DNA from: Flavobacterium sp.
Lineage (GTDB): Bacteria > Bacteroidota > Bacteroidia > Flavobacteriales > Flavobacteriaceae
Length of the DNA stretch: 64,000 nt
Assembly (NCBI GenBank): GCA_016787805.1
Contig: JAEUTY010000008.1
Coordinates: forward strand, 1-64,000
Direction of reading: 5' to 3'
This document shows, in pieces, positions 37,830-47,285 of the stretch. Position numbers and translations under genes: made by a program. The first letter of the stretch is position 1. Every line of letters starts with the position of its first letter. The notes under the pieces were generated by a model. That model was not told the origin of the DNA. It ran no database searches and was given only the letters and a program-made list of their open reading frames with translations.

Positions 37830-38807
37830 GTGAAAAACTACTTCGTTAGACTGTATCAAAAAGAAGATTTTGCGCTTTGGAATGATTGTATTGGTCAAGC
37901 CAAAAATGCTACTTTTTTGTTCCACCGCAATTTTATGGAATACCATAATGATCGTTTTGACGATTATTCGCTAATGGTTTTTGAAGGAGAAAAATTAGTT
38001 GCTGTTTTGCCCGCCAATAGAGTAGGAGAAACTGTTTTTTCGCACCAAGGATTGACTTATGGTGGTTTGGTTTTAACACCAAAATCAAAGTTGAGTTCGG
38101 TTATTGCCATCTTCAAAACTGTCTTGTTATTTTTGTACGAAAACGGAATTCTACACCTAAATTTAAAACCAATTCCGTCTTTTTATTGCGCTCAATTTGC
38201 TGATGAAATCGATTATTGCTTGTTCATTACAAAAGCCAATTTATACAAAAGAGAAGCACTTTCATTACTGAATTTAACCCAAGATTTTTCATTTTCAAAA
38301 GATAGAAAGCAATGCGTTCGCAGGGGAATAAAAGCTAACTTGTTGGTTAAGGAAGAACCTAATTTTGAGCTGTTTTGGAACGAAATTTTAATTCCCAATT
38401 TAGATAAAAAGCACCAATCAAAACCGGTTCATACGGTTGAAGAAATTACAAAGTTACACCAACATTTTCCTGAAAATATTCGCCATTTTAATGTGTATTT
38501 TGAAAACCAAATTGTAGCCGGAACAACAATTTTTGTTACCGATAAGGTTGCTCATCCACAATACATTTCAGGAAACGAAATGAAAAATGAATTGGGAAGT
38601 TTAGACTTTTTATACCATCATTTGATTCATGAAGTTTTTGCAGATAAAACCTATTTTGATTTTGGTCCGTCACACGAAGAAAATGGCACCAAAATCAAAG
38701 AAGGAATCCTCTTTTGGAAAGAAAGTTTTGGAACCAAAACGGTCACCCAAAGTTTTTATGAAGTTGAAACTAAAAACCACTTTTTGTTAGATACAGTTTT
38801 GATATGA
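37830..38807 (+). CDS. GNAT/FemAB-like acyltransferase of the glycan locus
   Basis: A 325-residue cytoplasmic protein with two related halves, the arrangement of FemAB/GNAT-type enzymes. The second half has a GNAT-like core ([16 protein letters not shown]) and F-D-F-G-P-S. It overlaps the DegT aminotransferase by 4 nt, so it may acylate the amino sugar made by that enzyme. The start is GTG at 37830; no ATG lies upstream in frame. Substrate unknown. Confidence 0.75.
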   Translation: MKNYFVRLYQKEDFALWNDCIGQAKNATFLFHRNFMEYHNDRFDDYSLMVFEGEKLVAVLPANRVGETVFSHQGLTYGGLVLTPKSKLSSVIAIFKTVLLFLYENGILHLNLKPIPSFYCAQFADEIDYCLFITKANLYKREALSLLNLTQDFSFSKDRKQCVRRGIKANLLVKEEPNFELFWNEILIPNLDKKHQSKPVHTVEEITKLHQHFPENIRHFNVYFENQIVAGTTIFVTDKVAHPQYISGNEMKNELGSLDFLYHHLIHEVFADKTYFDFGPSHEENGTKIKEGILFWKESFGTKTVTQSFYEVETKNHFLLDTVLI

Positions 38808-39883
38808 TAAAATTCCTCGATTTACAAAAAATAAACGCACAATACCAAGAGCAATTTCAACAAAAAATGAAGTTGGTTTTGGATAACGGTTGGTTTGTTT
38901 TAGGTGACGAAGTCAAAATGTTTGAAACCGATTTTGCACACTATTGTGGAAGCAAACATTGCATTGGCGTTGGAAACGGTTTGGATGCTTTGGTGCTCAT
39001 CTTCAAGGCTTACATTCAAATGGGCGTGTTGCAAAAAGGCGATGAAATTATCGTTCCAGCTAATACGTATATTGCGAGTATTTTAGCCGTTTTACAAGCC
39101 GACTTGGTGCCAGTTTTGGTTGAACCCGAAGAGGCAACATTCAATATCAATCCGAACTTAATTGCAGAAAAAATTACTCCTAAAACCAAAGGAATTTTAG
39201 TAGTTCATTTGTACGGTCAATTGGCCAACATGGATGCGATTATGACCATTGGTAACCAACATAATTTACTTATTGTAGAAGATGCCGCGCAAGGACATGG
39301 TTTGCCATTTAAAGGTAGTCATGCGAGAGCATTTAGTTTTTATCCAGGGAAAAATTTAGGTGCTTTGGGCGATGCTGGCGCAGTAGTAACCAATGATGAA
39401 CTGTTAGCAAAAATGATTTATTCGCTACGAAACTATGGTTCTGAGAGAAAATATTACAACGATTTTATCGGAATCAATTCGCGATTAGACGAAATACAAG
39501 CGGCTTTTTTGAATGTAAAATTACCTTATTTAAATACCGAAAATGAGCGCCGAAAAGCAATTGCTAAACGTTATTTGAATGAAATCAAAAACGATAAAAT
39601 TGTGCTTCCGTATTGGGATTTATCCGACAATCATGTTTTTCATTTGTTTGTAATTCGAACGCAAAACAGAAGCGAATTGCAACAATTTTTGACTGAAAAC
39701 GGCATCGAAACACTCATTCATTATCCGGTAGCGCCACACCAACAAAAAGCGCTTTCGCACTGGAATCATTTGTCTTTTCCAATTACTGAAAAAATACATC
39801 AAGAAGTAATTAGTTTGCCGATGAGTCCAATAATGACTGATGATGAAGTTACTATAATAATTGCAGCTTTAAACAAATATTAA
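38804..39883 (+). CDS. DegT/DnrJ/EryC1/StrS sugar aminotransferase (FdtB/QdtB-like)
   Basis: A 359-residue PLP enzyme. Seen: G-V-G-N-G-L-D-A-L (55-63), [14 protein letters not shown] (159-166) and [10 protein letters not shown] with Schiff-base Lys183. It should install the 3-amino group on a nucleotide-linked keto-deoxyhexose; the FdtA-type isomerase at 45811, which makes the 3-keto substrate, supports FdtB or QdtB activity. It overlaps the preceding GNAT gene (ATGA) and abuts the next gene directly. Confidence 0.87.
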   Translation: MIKFLDLQKINAQYQEQFQQKMKLVLDNGWFVLGDEVKMFETDFAHYCGSKHCIGVGNGLDALVLIFKAYIQMGVLQKGDEIIVPANTYIASILAVLQADLVPVLVEPEEATFNINPNLIAEKITPKTKGILVVHLYGQLANMDAIMTIGNQHNLLIVEDAAQGHGLPFKGSHARAFSFYPGKNLGALGDAGAVVTNDELLAKMIYSLRNYGSERKYYNDFIGINSRLDEIQAAFLNVKLPYLNTENERRKAIAKRYLNEIKNDKIVLPYWDLSDNHVFHLFVIRTQNRSELQQFLTENGIETLIHYPVAPHQQKALSHWNHLSFPITEKIHQEVISLPMSPIMTDDEVTIIIAALNKY

Positions 39884-40453
39884 ATGGGAATATTGACTAA
39901 AATAAAACAATTCTGTTTTGTAACTCTTCGAATTTGGAAGTATAAATTGCTTTCTGATTGTAAGAATGTAAGCGGAAAACCTAATTTATTTGTTCCACTT
40001 TTGCTAAAAGGAAAAGGGAAAATTTCGTTTGGAGAAAATGTTCAAAATGGAGTGACTTCAGCGCATTTTACCTATTCGACTTATAATTACATTCTTGCCA
40101 ATGAAGCTGATACTGAAGTTTCAATTGGTAATAATGTGGTTTTGGCTAACGGAGCCTCAATACAAGCCGTTTCAAAAGTGACCATTGAAGATAATGTAAT
40201 GATCGGAATCAATTGCTTCTTAGTTGATACCGATGGACATGATTTGGATCCTGAAAAAAGAATGGATGGCGATGTAAAAACAGGAGCAATAACGATTAAG
40301 AAAAATGTAGTTGTTTTCTATAATTCGGTTGTGTTAAAAGGAGTAACAATTGGCGAAAATTCAGTTATTGGTAGTTGTTCTGTTGTTACTAAAGACATTC
40401 CGCCTAATGTTTTTGCTGCTGGAAATCCGGCCAAAGTAATTCGTAATCTGTAA
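39884..40453 (+). CDS. Hexapeptide-repeat (left-handed beta-helix) acyltransferase
   Basis: A 189-residue protein with tandem I-G-x-N-x-x-(I/V) hexapeptides from about 75 to 185 (E-V-S-I-G-N-N-V-V-L, V-T-I-E-D-N-V-M-I-G). The catalytic-type His is in the loop D-T-D-G-H-D-L-D-P. The fold is that of O- or N-acetyltransferases such as WbbJ or FdtC/QdtC. The ATG follows the DegT stop with no gap, so it may acetylate the 3-amino sugar; the exact acceptor is not shown by sequence. It may instead O-acetylate the glycan. Confidence 0.85.
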   Translation: MGILTKIKQFCFVTLRIWKYKLLSDCKNVSGKPNLFVPLLLKGKGKISFGENVQNGVTSAHFTYSTYNYILANEADTEVSIGNNVVLANGASIQAVSKVTIEDNVMIGINCFLVDTDGHDLDPEKRMDGDVKTGAITIKKNVVVFYNSVVLKGVTIGENSVIGSCSVVTKDIPPNVFAAGNPAKVIRNL

Positions 40454-40454
40454 G

Positions 40455-41744
40455 TTGAAATTTTTTAAAAAAAATACCTTATTGAAAGTATTGTCTCTGA
40501 ATTCAATTTCAGTAGCAGTTAGTTTTGTATTAGGATTAATTTCAACCAAAATCATTTCCTTATTTATTGGTACCTCTGGAATGGCGTTGATGGGAAGTTT
40601 TAGAAACTTTTCAACGATGCTGAAAACAATTTCTACTTTAGGAATCAATAATTCATTAATCAAATTATTGGTAGAAAATAAAAATGACAAGAAAGAACTC
40701 TCGGTTATTTATTCTACTTTTTTCTGGCTATTTCTAATTGTTTCTGTTGGTTTAGGAGGTTTAACAATCTTGTTTTCAAAAACAATTGCGCAACACTTAT
40801 TTTTTACTGAATCCTACCATATTTCTATACAATTTTTTGGACTGTTTTTGCCATTAATGGTCATCAACGCTTTTTGGTTGGCTATTTATAATGGATTAGA
40901 AAAATACAAAAGCATAGTCATTATACAAATTATTTCCAATGTTGTAGTTTTTGCAATAACGGGTTTAATGATCTGGAAACACAGCATTTCTGGTGGACTT
41001 TTATCGCTTGCATTGGGCGAATTAGCGATGGTTTTGGTTACTTTTTTCTTTGTGCGAAACGAGAGCGACAATTTTAAATTTAATCTGCAGCGCATTATCA
41101 GCCAAAAGTACTTTTCGGTCATTAAAAAGTTCTCGGCAATGGCTTTGTTAAGCGGAATTATTGCGCCTTTAACCTTATTGCTTATTCGGAATTTGATGGT
41201 ACAAAATAACGGAATTAATGATGCCGGAATTTGGGATGCAGCCAACAGATTGTCAAGTTATTATATGATGTTTTTCAGCTCAGGTTTATCGATGTATTAT
41301 ATGCCAAAATTGGCTTCTATCGATACTGAAAAAGAGTTTGTTGTTGAATTGAAAGCCTATTTCAAAACATTTGTTCCCTTATTTTTATTAATGCTGATTG
41401 TAATTTATTTGGGCAAAGAAATCATTGTTTCCATCGCTTTTACCAAAGAATTTTCGCCGATAAACAATCTTTTAATTTGGCAATTATTAGGCGATTTCTT
41501 CCGAATCATGACGCTGGCTTTTGGTTACCAAATAGTGGTAAAAACAATGATGAAAAGATATATTTTTGGCGAAATAATTTTTAATTTGGTTTACTTACTT
41601 TTGGCGTATTACTTAATGAAAGCCAAGGCTGTTGAAGGCGTTTTGAGCGCTTATTTTTATACCAACGTGATTTACTTTGGCGTTATTTTATGGATGTTTA
41701 GAAATCTATTTTTGCCTAATAATCAGTTGCCAAAAACAAGTTAA
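40455..41744 (+). CDS. Polysaccharide flippase (Wzx/O-antigen translocase type)
   Basis: A 429-residue inner-membrane protein with about 12 hydrophobic segments and the pattern of the MVF/polysaccharide synthase superfamily: N-terminal S-L-N-S-I-S-V-A-V-S-F-V-L-G, F-I-G-T-S-G-M-A-L-M-G and A-N-R-L-S-S-Y-Y-M-M in the middle. It would carry the lipid-linked oligosaccharide to the periplasm. The start is TTG at 40455, 1 nt after the previous stop; there is no ATG alternative. No obvious Wzy polymerase or Wzz gene is present. Confidence 0.87.
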   Translation: MKFFKKNTLLKVLSLNSISVAVSFVLGLISTKIISLFIGTSGMALMGSFRNFSTMLKTISTLGINNSLIKLLVENKNDKKELSVIYSTFFWLFLIVSVGLGGLTILFSKTIAQHLFFTESYHISIQFFGLFLPLMVINAFWLAIYNGLEKYKSIVIIQIISNVVVFAITGLMIWKHSISGGLLSLALGELAMVLVTFFFVRNESDNFKFNLQRIISQKYFSVIKKFSAMALLSGIIAPLTLLLIRNLMVQNNGINDAGIWDAANRLSSYYMMFFSSGLSMYYMPKLASIDTEKEFVVELKAYFKTFVPLFLLMLIVIYLGKEIIVSIAFTKEFSPINNLLIWQLLGDFFRIMTLAFGYQIVVKTMMKRYIFGEIIFNLVYLLLAYYLMKAKAVEGVLSAYFYTNVIYFGVILWMFRNLFLPNNQLPKTS

Positions 41745-41748
41745 TTGC

Positions 41749-42165
41749 TTACCAGTTATAACTTTTTCTGTTCATTAATAGTGCTTCTCCAGTTACTTTT
41801 AATTCACCTGTTTCCTTTTCAATAATTTCATTTAGATAAAGCACTCGGTTTTTATCAGGATAAATTTCTTTGACAGTAAAAATTGCAGTGTATTCAACTC
41901 CAGTAAAAATAGGTTTAATGTAGTTAGCATTCTGACTAATTAAAATATGGCTTTCAGGATAAAGAAGTGTACCGTAGACTTTTGAAAAAACACTAATGCT
42001 GTAATAACCATGTACAATACATCTGCCATAAAAAGTTTCTTTCGAGTAGCTTTCCGAGACATGAATCGGATTAACATCACCTGAGATTTTTGCATACATC
42101 AGAATTTCTTCATCGGTAAAACTAAAATCGTGTTTAAAAACGTCATTTATCTGCGGTTTATTCAT
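41749..42165 (-). CDS. MaoC-like hotdog-fold dehydratase
   Basis: A 138-residue protein with the (R)-hydratase hotdog motif: S-G-D-V-N-P-I-H (about 29-36) containing the Asp and His catalytic pair, and G-R-C-I-V-H-G-Y-Y-S-I-S. Such enzymes hydrate enoyl-CoA or enoyl-ACP. It is convergent with the flippase (4-nt gap) and stands alone; a role in making 3-hydroxy acyl chains for amino-sugar acylation is a guess from context. Confidence 0.82.
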   Translation of the reverse strand: MNKPQINDVFKHDFSFTDEEILMYAKISGDVNPIHVSESYSKETFYGRCIVHGYYSISVFSKVYGTLLYPESHILISQNANYIKPIFTGVEYTAIFTVKEIYPDKNRVLYLNEIIEKETGELKVTGEALLMNRKSYNW

Positions 42166-42276
42166 GCGGGCAATTGTGCTTTTGGGATTGGAAAATTTCT
42201 CATTTTCTTCTGCAAACCTACTAATTTAAATAAAGAGATTCAGTATAGTTTGATGAATCATTTTTGAAAATGAATA

Positions 42277-43509
42277 TTAATTAGGCCTTTTTTGAAAATA
42301 AGAATACAAGCATTTTTCAAACAGAAGTAGAGTCAATGGAAAAAAAGCGAGATGAAATCGATCGCATTGAAAACTTGAAATTCCAGAGATAAAGAACAAG
42401 TATAAGATTGATAATGAGATTAATAGGTAAATTTTTTCAGTTTTTTTAAAATTCAGCAACAAATAAAAAGACACTAAAATACTACCAATCGTAAAGAGAA
42501 TGTTTTGAAGCTTAGCGATGGCTTTGAAAACAAAATAGAAAAAATCAAAGTAAGGCGTTTGGTCATTGTTTTTGCATTCGCTAACGATATACGAACCTTT
42601 TGATGAGTTTTTGTATAGACAAAAAAGATACGCTTTGCCTAAATTTAAAGTATTGTTATTCAGTTGGTCAACAAAGTCTTGCCTAGCTTTTTCTTTCATT
42701 TCATGGCTTGAAAGTCCAGTAAATTGTTTGGTTCTTTCATTGTCTCCAGGAACGTATTCAATTCCTTTTTTGTAACAATCTGATTTTGCGCCTAAATAGT
42801 TGTAATAAGTAATTGAACCAATATAACTAATAGTAAAATCGCCGTAATTTTTCTTTACCGAAAACATTTGCATTACAATTAAAAAACAACTGATTAGCAA
42901 CAAAATAGCATATCGATTGAATACTATTTTTTTTAATTTAAAGATGAAAAAAGCAATAAAAATCAATGCTAATCCTATAGAAACTGGTTTTATTAAGGCA
43001 TTTAACAGTAAAATTGAAATAGCAATTGTAATGTAGTAATGTGTTTTGGTTTGATAGTATTTATGGATAAAATAAACCGACAATACAATCATAAATATGT
43101 ATATCGATTCGGACAAAAAATTATAGTTAATGGCCAGATTTCCAACAAAAAAAAGGAATAACATTGCCAGATAAAAAGCTTTTTTTCGACCTAATCGAAA
43201 AGTGAGCATTCGGAATAACAGTAGATCAGTAAAAAACCAACAACTAAAATTCAGAAAAAATCCCCAATTAATCACAGTCTTATCCGAAGCATCAAATAAA
43301 TAAGGCAAACCGTGAATAGCTGAAATCAAAAGCGGTCTAGTGTTGTCGACTTTAAATTCTGAATAAAGTAATTTTGCGGAATACAAATAACTACTATCAT
43401 CGCCTGTGGTCGAAAACTTAACATTTAACTGAATGGTGTAGGAAAAAAATAAAGCAAAAAGTACAGCAATCAGCAGTAATAAATGTTCGTATTTAAGTTT
43501 AGAAATCAT
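42277..43509 (-). CDS. Polytopic membrane protein, GT-C-like (paralogue A)
   Basis: A 410-residue protein with about 10 membrane segments and a soluble stretch (about 215-300). The first periplasmic loop carries acidic G-D-D-S-S-Y (36-41), as expected for lipid-phosphate-sugar transferases of the GT-C fold. It is clearly related to the gene at 48951-50189: both share N-x-x-x-G-D/N-F-T-I-S-Y-I, T-Y-Y-N-Y, and S-G-I-S-S..D-R-F-H-L near the end. Candidate glycosyltransferase, polymerase or ligase. It is 21 nt downstream of the glycosyltransferase gene. Confidence 0.72.
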   Translation of the reverse strand: MISKLKYEHLLLLIAVLFALFFSYTIQLNVKFSTTGDDSSYLYSAKLLYSEFKVDNTRPLLISAIHGLPYLFDASDKTVINWGFFLNFSCWFFTDLLLFRMLTFRLGRKKAFYLAMLFLFFVGNLAINYNFLSESIYIFMIVLSVYFIHKYYQTKTHYYITIAISILLLNALIKPVSIGLALIFIAFFIFKLKKIVFNRYAILLLISCFLIVMQMFSVKKNYGDFTISYIGSITYYNYLGAKSDCYKKGIEYVPGDNERTKQFTGLSSHEMKEKARQDFVDQLNNNTLNLGKAYLFCLYKNSSKGSYIVSECKNNDQTPYFDFFYFVFKAIAKLQNILFTIGSILVSFYLLLNFKKTEKIYLLISLSILYLFFISGISSFQCDRFHLAFFPLTLLLFEKCLYSYFQKRPN

Positions 43510-43530
43510 GTTTTTACTGATGAATAGTAA

Positions 43531-44670
43531 TTATTTGGTTTGCCATTTTTCAAGATACTTTTCAGCTATTTTCAAATAATCGTGTTCTTGCTCTACAAAT
43601 GCTCTAGCTCTTTTGCCAATTGCATCAATTTCACTCGGATTTTCGATTAAAAATGACAATTCAGTTACAATAGCATTTACTTCTGGCAAGGCATTAATCG
43701 CTACTTTTTCGGTTAGATTATAGTATTCTTCAAACTCTTTTTCGGCGCCTGTAAAAACTACTTTTCCTTTTGCCATAGCTTCCAAAGCATTGTAACCTTG
43801 GTCAAACGCGTACACTTGATCCAATACAATATGTGCTTTGTTGTACAACAAAATGTACTCGTTGTAAGGCAAATTCTCGGCAATTAGAATGTCGATTTTG
43901 GTGCGGTATTTTTCTTGGATTATTTCCAATGCTTTTTCAAAAAAAACAATTCCTTTTGAATGATATGAACCTTTGTTGATTCCTAAAAAAATATTGATTT
44001 TATCGCGAATTGGGTTTTCAATAAATTGAATTTTCTCAGTGTTAATTGGATTCGGAATCAAGCCTAAAAATTTCGAATGACCTTCTAATGGAAAAACATA
44101 ATCCATATCGGAAGCCATCACGCCTTGGATATTTTGGTAAACCAATTCGTGGGTTTTTTGGTGGTTTTGGGTTAAAAATTCGAATATAAATTGGTACTCG
44201 TTGGCATTTTTTACACCTTCAAAATACGGATTCATAATCGAATAACGTCCTTTTTGTTGCATCATATAATTAGCAACAATATAATCAACTCCACAACATA
44301 GAAGAAAAACTTTGCTGTTTTGTTTGAAAACTTTTTTTAGTAAGAAGCGTTCAAAAGCTGGAGTTGTTTGAATCGGAGCTTCATTAATCAGCTGAACTAC
44401 ATCAAAACCTTCTAGTTTGGAAAGTAAAAAGTAAAATCGAATTCCAAACTCCAATTGGGCAAGATCAAATTTAAAAATGCGATACATTCCTTTTCGGATG
44501 AAATTTCCAATTACACTCTCACAAAAGGTCGCTTTGGTCGACAAATCAACCGGAAAATTCTTGAAACCATCGCCGTTTCCAACAATGATTACTTCATGAC
44601 CAAGCGCAACCAATCCTTCTTTTAAAGAATTGTGCAAACGACTGAATTCGCCAAGTAATAAAATCCGCAC
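43531..44670 (-). CDS. Glycosyltransferase, GT-B fold
   Basis: A 379-residue protein starting L-L-L-G-E-F-S-R-L-H-N-S-L (nucleotide-sugar-transferase-like beta-strand) and ending in a C-terminal Rossmann domain with D-Q-G-Y-N-A-L-E-A-M-A-K-G-K-V-V, the GT4-type E-A region where the nucleotide sugar binds. No signal peptide. It likely works on a lipid-linked acceptor at the inner face of the membrane. The start is GTG at 44670; the divergent gene 44705 starts with TTG only 34 nt away. Confidence 0.82.
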   Translation of the reverse strand: MRILLLGEFSRLHNSLKEGLVALGHEVIIVGNGDGFKNFPVDLSTKATFCESVIGNFIRKGMYRIFKFDLAQLEFGIRFYFLLSKLEGFDVVQLINEAPIQTTPAFERFLLKKVFKQNSKVFLLCCGVDYIVANYMMQQKGRYSIMNPYFEGVKNANEYQFIFEFLTQNHQKTHELVYQNIQGVMASDMDYVFPLEGHSKFLGLIPNPINTEKIQFIENPIRDKINIFLGINKGSYHSKGIVFFEKALEIIQEKYRTKIDILIAENLPYNEYILLYNKAHIVLDQVYAFDQGYNALEAMAKGKVVFTGAEKEFEEYYNLTEKVAINALPEVNAIVTELSFLIENPSEIDAIGKRARAFVEQEHDYLKIAEKYLEKWQTK

Positions 44671-44677
44671 TTATTAG

Positions 44678-44685
44678 TATATTTG
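44678..44685 (+). promoter_or_regulatory. -7 promoter element of the second plus-strand glycan operon (TATATTTG)
   Basis: Exact TAnnTTTG, 19 nt upstream of the TTG start at 44705. Initiation near 44691 supports that the TTG is real, since an in-frame stop lies at 44690-44692. Confidence 0.55.
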
Positions 44686-44704
44686 TTGCTAAAATAGTCA
44701 AAAA

Positions 44705-45814
44705 TTGAGCGATTCTCAAAAAAAGAAGTTAAGCATTTGTATTGTTTCCGAGCAATTGGCTGGCGGTGGTGCCGAAAAAGCATCGGCTTTGCTATCGACT
44801 TTTTTTGAAGCAAAAGGTTGCCATGTGCATCATGTGATTGTAATTGATAAAGTGGAATACGAATTCAAAGGCGAACTACTCAATTTAGGACAACACAAAA
44901 AAGACCATTTCAACTGGAAGGATCGCATCCAACGATTTCAACTTTTGCGCAAGTTTTTTAACCAAAACCACTTTGATTATATCATCGACACGCGTGTTAG
45001 AAACCGACAATGGCAGGAATTTTTTATTGCCAAGTTCATTTACAATGCACCGTTAATTGTTGTAGTTCATAGTTTTATGACGTATTTGTACTTTCCTAAA
45101 AGCCTATTTTTAGCCCAACGAATTTTTAAAAATGCATTTAAAATTATTGGTGTTTCACAAGCTATTACGAAAAAAGTAAAACAGTTGTATCACTATCAAA
45201 ATGTAGAAACAATTTACAATCCTATTGATTTTAAGGCAATTCAAAATGCTCTAAAAGAATCAATAAATAGCGATTTTCAATACGTTTTGGCGGTTGGAAG
45301 AATGACAGACAACATCAAGCAATTTGATAAATTAATTCAATGTTATGCAAAATCGGTTCTGCCTTCTCATAATGTGAAATTGGTTTTAGTTGGCGATGGT
45401 GCGTTTAGGAACGAATTAGAACAACTGACACAACAATTAAATTTGTCCCACAGCGTTTTGTTTTACGGAGCTGTTTCCAATCCGTTTCCGTATTATGAAA
45501 AAGCGTTGTTTACTATTTTAACGAGTAAAAATGAAGGTTTTCCGACGGTTTTATTGGAATCTTTGGCTTGCGGAACTCCAGTTGTAGCATTTGATTGTCA
45601 ATCAGGGCCAAGTGAAATAATCATTGATAAACAAAACGGACTTTTAGTGGACAACCAGAATGAAGTTAAAATGACGGAAGCCATCAACGAAATGTTTGAA
45701 AATAAAGAATTATATTTACATTGCAAGAAAAACGCAACGTCTAGCGTAACCCAATTTTCTCTTGAAAATATAGGTAACCAATGGATGCAACTTTTACAAT
45801 TTAAAGACCAATGA
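44705..45814 (+). CDS. Glycosyltransferase family 4
   Basis: A 369-residue GT-B enzyme: an N-terminal strand with L-A-G-G-G-A-E-K-A-S (19-28) and a C-terminal domain with V-L-A-V-G-R-M, V-L-V-G-D-G and E-G-F-P-T-V-L-L-E (the GT4 E-x7-E motif). It is cytoplasmic and transfers an activated sugar. The start is TTG: an in-frame stop lies a few codons upstream and there is no ATG before the first strand. It overlaps FdtA by 4 nt (ATGA). Confidence 0.88.
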   Translation: MSDSQKKKLSICIVSEQLAGGGAEKASALLSTFFEAKGCHVHHVIVIDKVEYEFKGELLNLGQHKKDHFNWKDRIQRFQLLRKFFNQNHFDYIIDTRVRNRQWQEFFIAKFIYNAPLIVVVHSFMTYLYFPKSLFLAQRIFKNAFKIIGVSQAITKKVKQLYHYQNVETIYNPIDFKAIQNALKESINSDFQYVLAVGRMTDNIKQFDKLIQCYAKSVLPSHNVKLVLVGDGAFRNELEQLTQQLNLSHSVLFYGAVSNPFPYYEKALFTILTSKNEGFPTVLLESLACGTPVVAFDCQSGPSEIIIDKQNGLLVDNQNEVKMTEAINEMFENKELYLHCKKNATSSVTQFSLENIGNQWMQLLQFKDQ

Positions 45815-46203
45815 ACATCGAAATAATCAACATACCCAAAGTAGAAGACTACAGAGGAAACATTGCCATAGTTGAAAAAGAAGTCATTCCTTTTGAAATA
45901 AAAAGAGTGTATTATTTGTACGATGTTCCAAGCACAGCGCACCGTGGCGGTCACGCACACAAAGAACAATTAGAACTTTTAATTCCGCTTTCGGGCAGTT
46001 TTGATGTGGTTTTGAATGACGGAAAAACGAAGCAAACAGTTACGTTGAATAAGCCTGATAAAGGATTGCTCATCAAAACGAATATTTGGCGTGAATTGGA
46101 AAATTTTTCATCGGGTTCCGTTTGTTTGGTTTTGGCTTCGGATGTTTTTTTGGAAGACGATTACATCCGTGATTTTGATGCTTTTTTAGATTTTGTCAGA
46201 TGA
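45811..46203 (+). CDS. FdtA-type dTDP-4-keto-6-deoxyglucose 3,4-ketoisomerase
   Basis: A 130-residue cupin. R-G-N-I-A-I (15-20), H-R-G-G-H-A-H with catalytic His44, His48 and His50, and the C-terminal R-D-F-D-A-F-L match the FdtA/QdtA family, which moves the keto group from C4 to C3 before transamination. That supplies the substrate of an FdtB/QdtB-type enzyme, presumably the gene at 38804. Which epimer forms (Fuc3N or Qui3N) cannot be told. It overlaps both neighbours by 4 nt. Confidence 0.87.
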   Translation: MNIEIINIPKVEDYRGNIAIVEKEVIPFEIKRVYYLYDVPSTAHRGGHAHKEQLELLIPLSGSFDVVLNDGKTKQTVTLNKPDKGLLIKTNIWRELENFSSGSVCLVLASDVFLEDDYIRDFDAFLDFVR

Positions 46204-47285
46204 AAATCTTGTACCTAACACCAAGTGTCAATAACGAAGGCGGTGTAGCTAAATCACTTTCGGTAAAAACCAATTATTTTATTGAAAACTACAATTATTC
46301 CATTCATATTCTTACTCAAAACAACGGAAATTCACCGCTATTTCACCGCTTTCATCCACAAATAAAAATGGAAGATATAACTTTAAAAGGCACTATAATT
46401 AGTCGTTTTTTTAGTTACAAAAATGCCATTAACCACAAAATTAATGAGATAAATCCGGATGTTGTAGTAGTCTCTGACAATGGATTGAAAGGCTATTTGG
46501 TTCCAATCCTGTTGAAAAAAAAACTTCCTATAGTTTTTGAATGCCACGGTTCTATTTTTGTAGAAGAGAAAAAAAACAGTCATTGGGTTACCCTTTTAAA
46601 AGCAAAATACAAACGTTTTTTCGCTAAATATTTCACTCGATTCATTGTCTTATCTGAAGAGAGTAGAAAAGAATGGAATACATCCAACTGTGAAATTATT
46701 CCCAATTCAATTGCGGTTAATCCATCTAAAAAAGCACAATTGCAGGCAACCAATTGCATCGTTATAGCTCGTCATTCCTATGAAAAAGGCTTGGATCGAT
46801 TGTTGCTCATTTGGGAAGAAATTCAAAAATCACAGCCTAATTGGACTTTGGAGATTTATGGAGATTTTTCGCAAAACGACTCTATTCTGCAATTAGCCGA
46901 ACGATTGGAATTGCAAACAACAGTTCGTTTTTTTGAACCTATTCGTAATTTAGAAGAAAAATATTTGTCGGCTTCGATTATGCTAATGACCTCGCGAACA
47001 GAAGGTTTTCCGATGGCTATTTTAGAAGCTAATTCACTTGGTTTGCCAGTTATTGCTTACGATTGTCCAATCGGACCAAAATCAATAATTCAAAATAATG
47101 AAACAGGTTTTTTGATTCAAAACAACAATAAAACGGAGTTTGTAAAGCAACTCAATTTATTGATGAATGATATTGATTTGCGTATAAAAATGGGTGAAAA
47201 TGCACAAATTAAAATGCTTCACTACAATCACCAAACGATAATGGAAAAATGGCAAAAACTATTTGAGAGCTTGATTACGCATTAG
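46200..47285 (+). CDS. Glycosyltransferase family 4
   Basis: A 361-residue GT-B enzyme: N-terminal G-G-V-A-K-S-L-S (14-21), then C-terminal V-I-A-R-H-S-Y-E-K-G-L-D-R and S-R-T-E-G-F-P-M-A-I-L-E-A (GT4 E-x7-E). It overlaps FdtA by 4 nt and the convergent glycosyltransferase by 27 nt. It probably adds the amino sugar or a neighbouring residue; the donor cannot be read from sequence. Confidence 0.88.
   Translation: MKILYLTPSVNNEGGVAKSLSVKTNYFIENYNYSIHILTQNNGNSPLFHRFHPQIKMEDITLKGTIISRFFSYKNAINHKINEINPDVVVVSDNGLKGYLVPILLKKKLPIVFECHGSIFVEEKKNSHWVTLLKAKYKRFFAKYFTRFIVLSEESRKEWNTSNCEIIPNSIAVNPSKKAQLQATNCIVIARHSYEKGLDRLLLIWEEIQKSQPNWTLEIYGDFSQNDSILQLAERLELQTTVRFFEPIRNLEEKYLSASIMLMTSRTEGFPMAILEANSLGLPVIAYDCPIGPKSIIQNNETGFLIQNNNKTEFVKQLNLLMNDIDLRIKMGENAQIKMLHYNHQTIMEKWQKLFESLITH

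Noticed and set aside
40886..41245. Minus-strand 119-codon frame inside the flippase gene
   Set aside because: It is a shadow of hydrophobic coding on the other strand.
45598..45969. Minus-strand 123-codon frame over the GT4/FdtA junction
   Set aside because: It spans two well-supported plus-strand genes with a 4-nt overlap; no motif.
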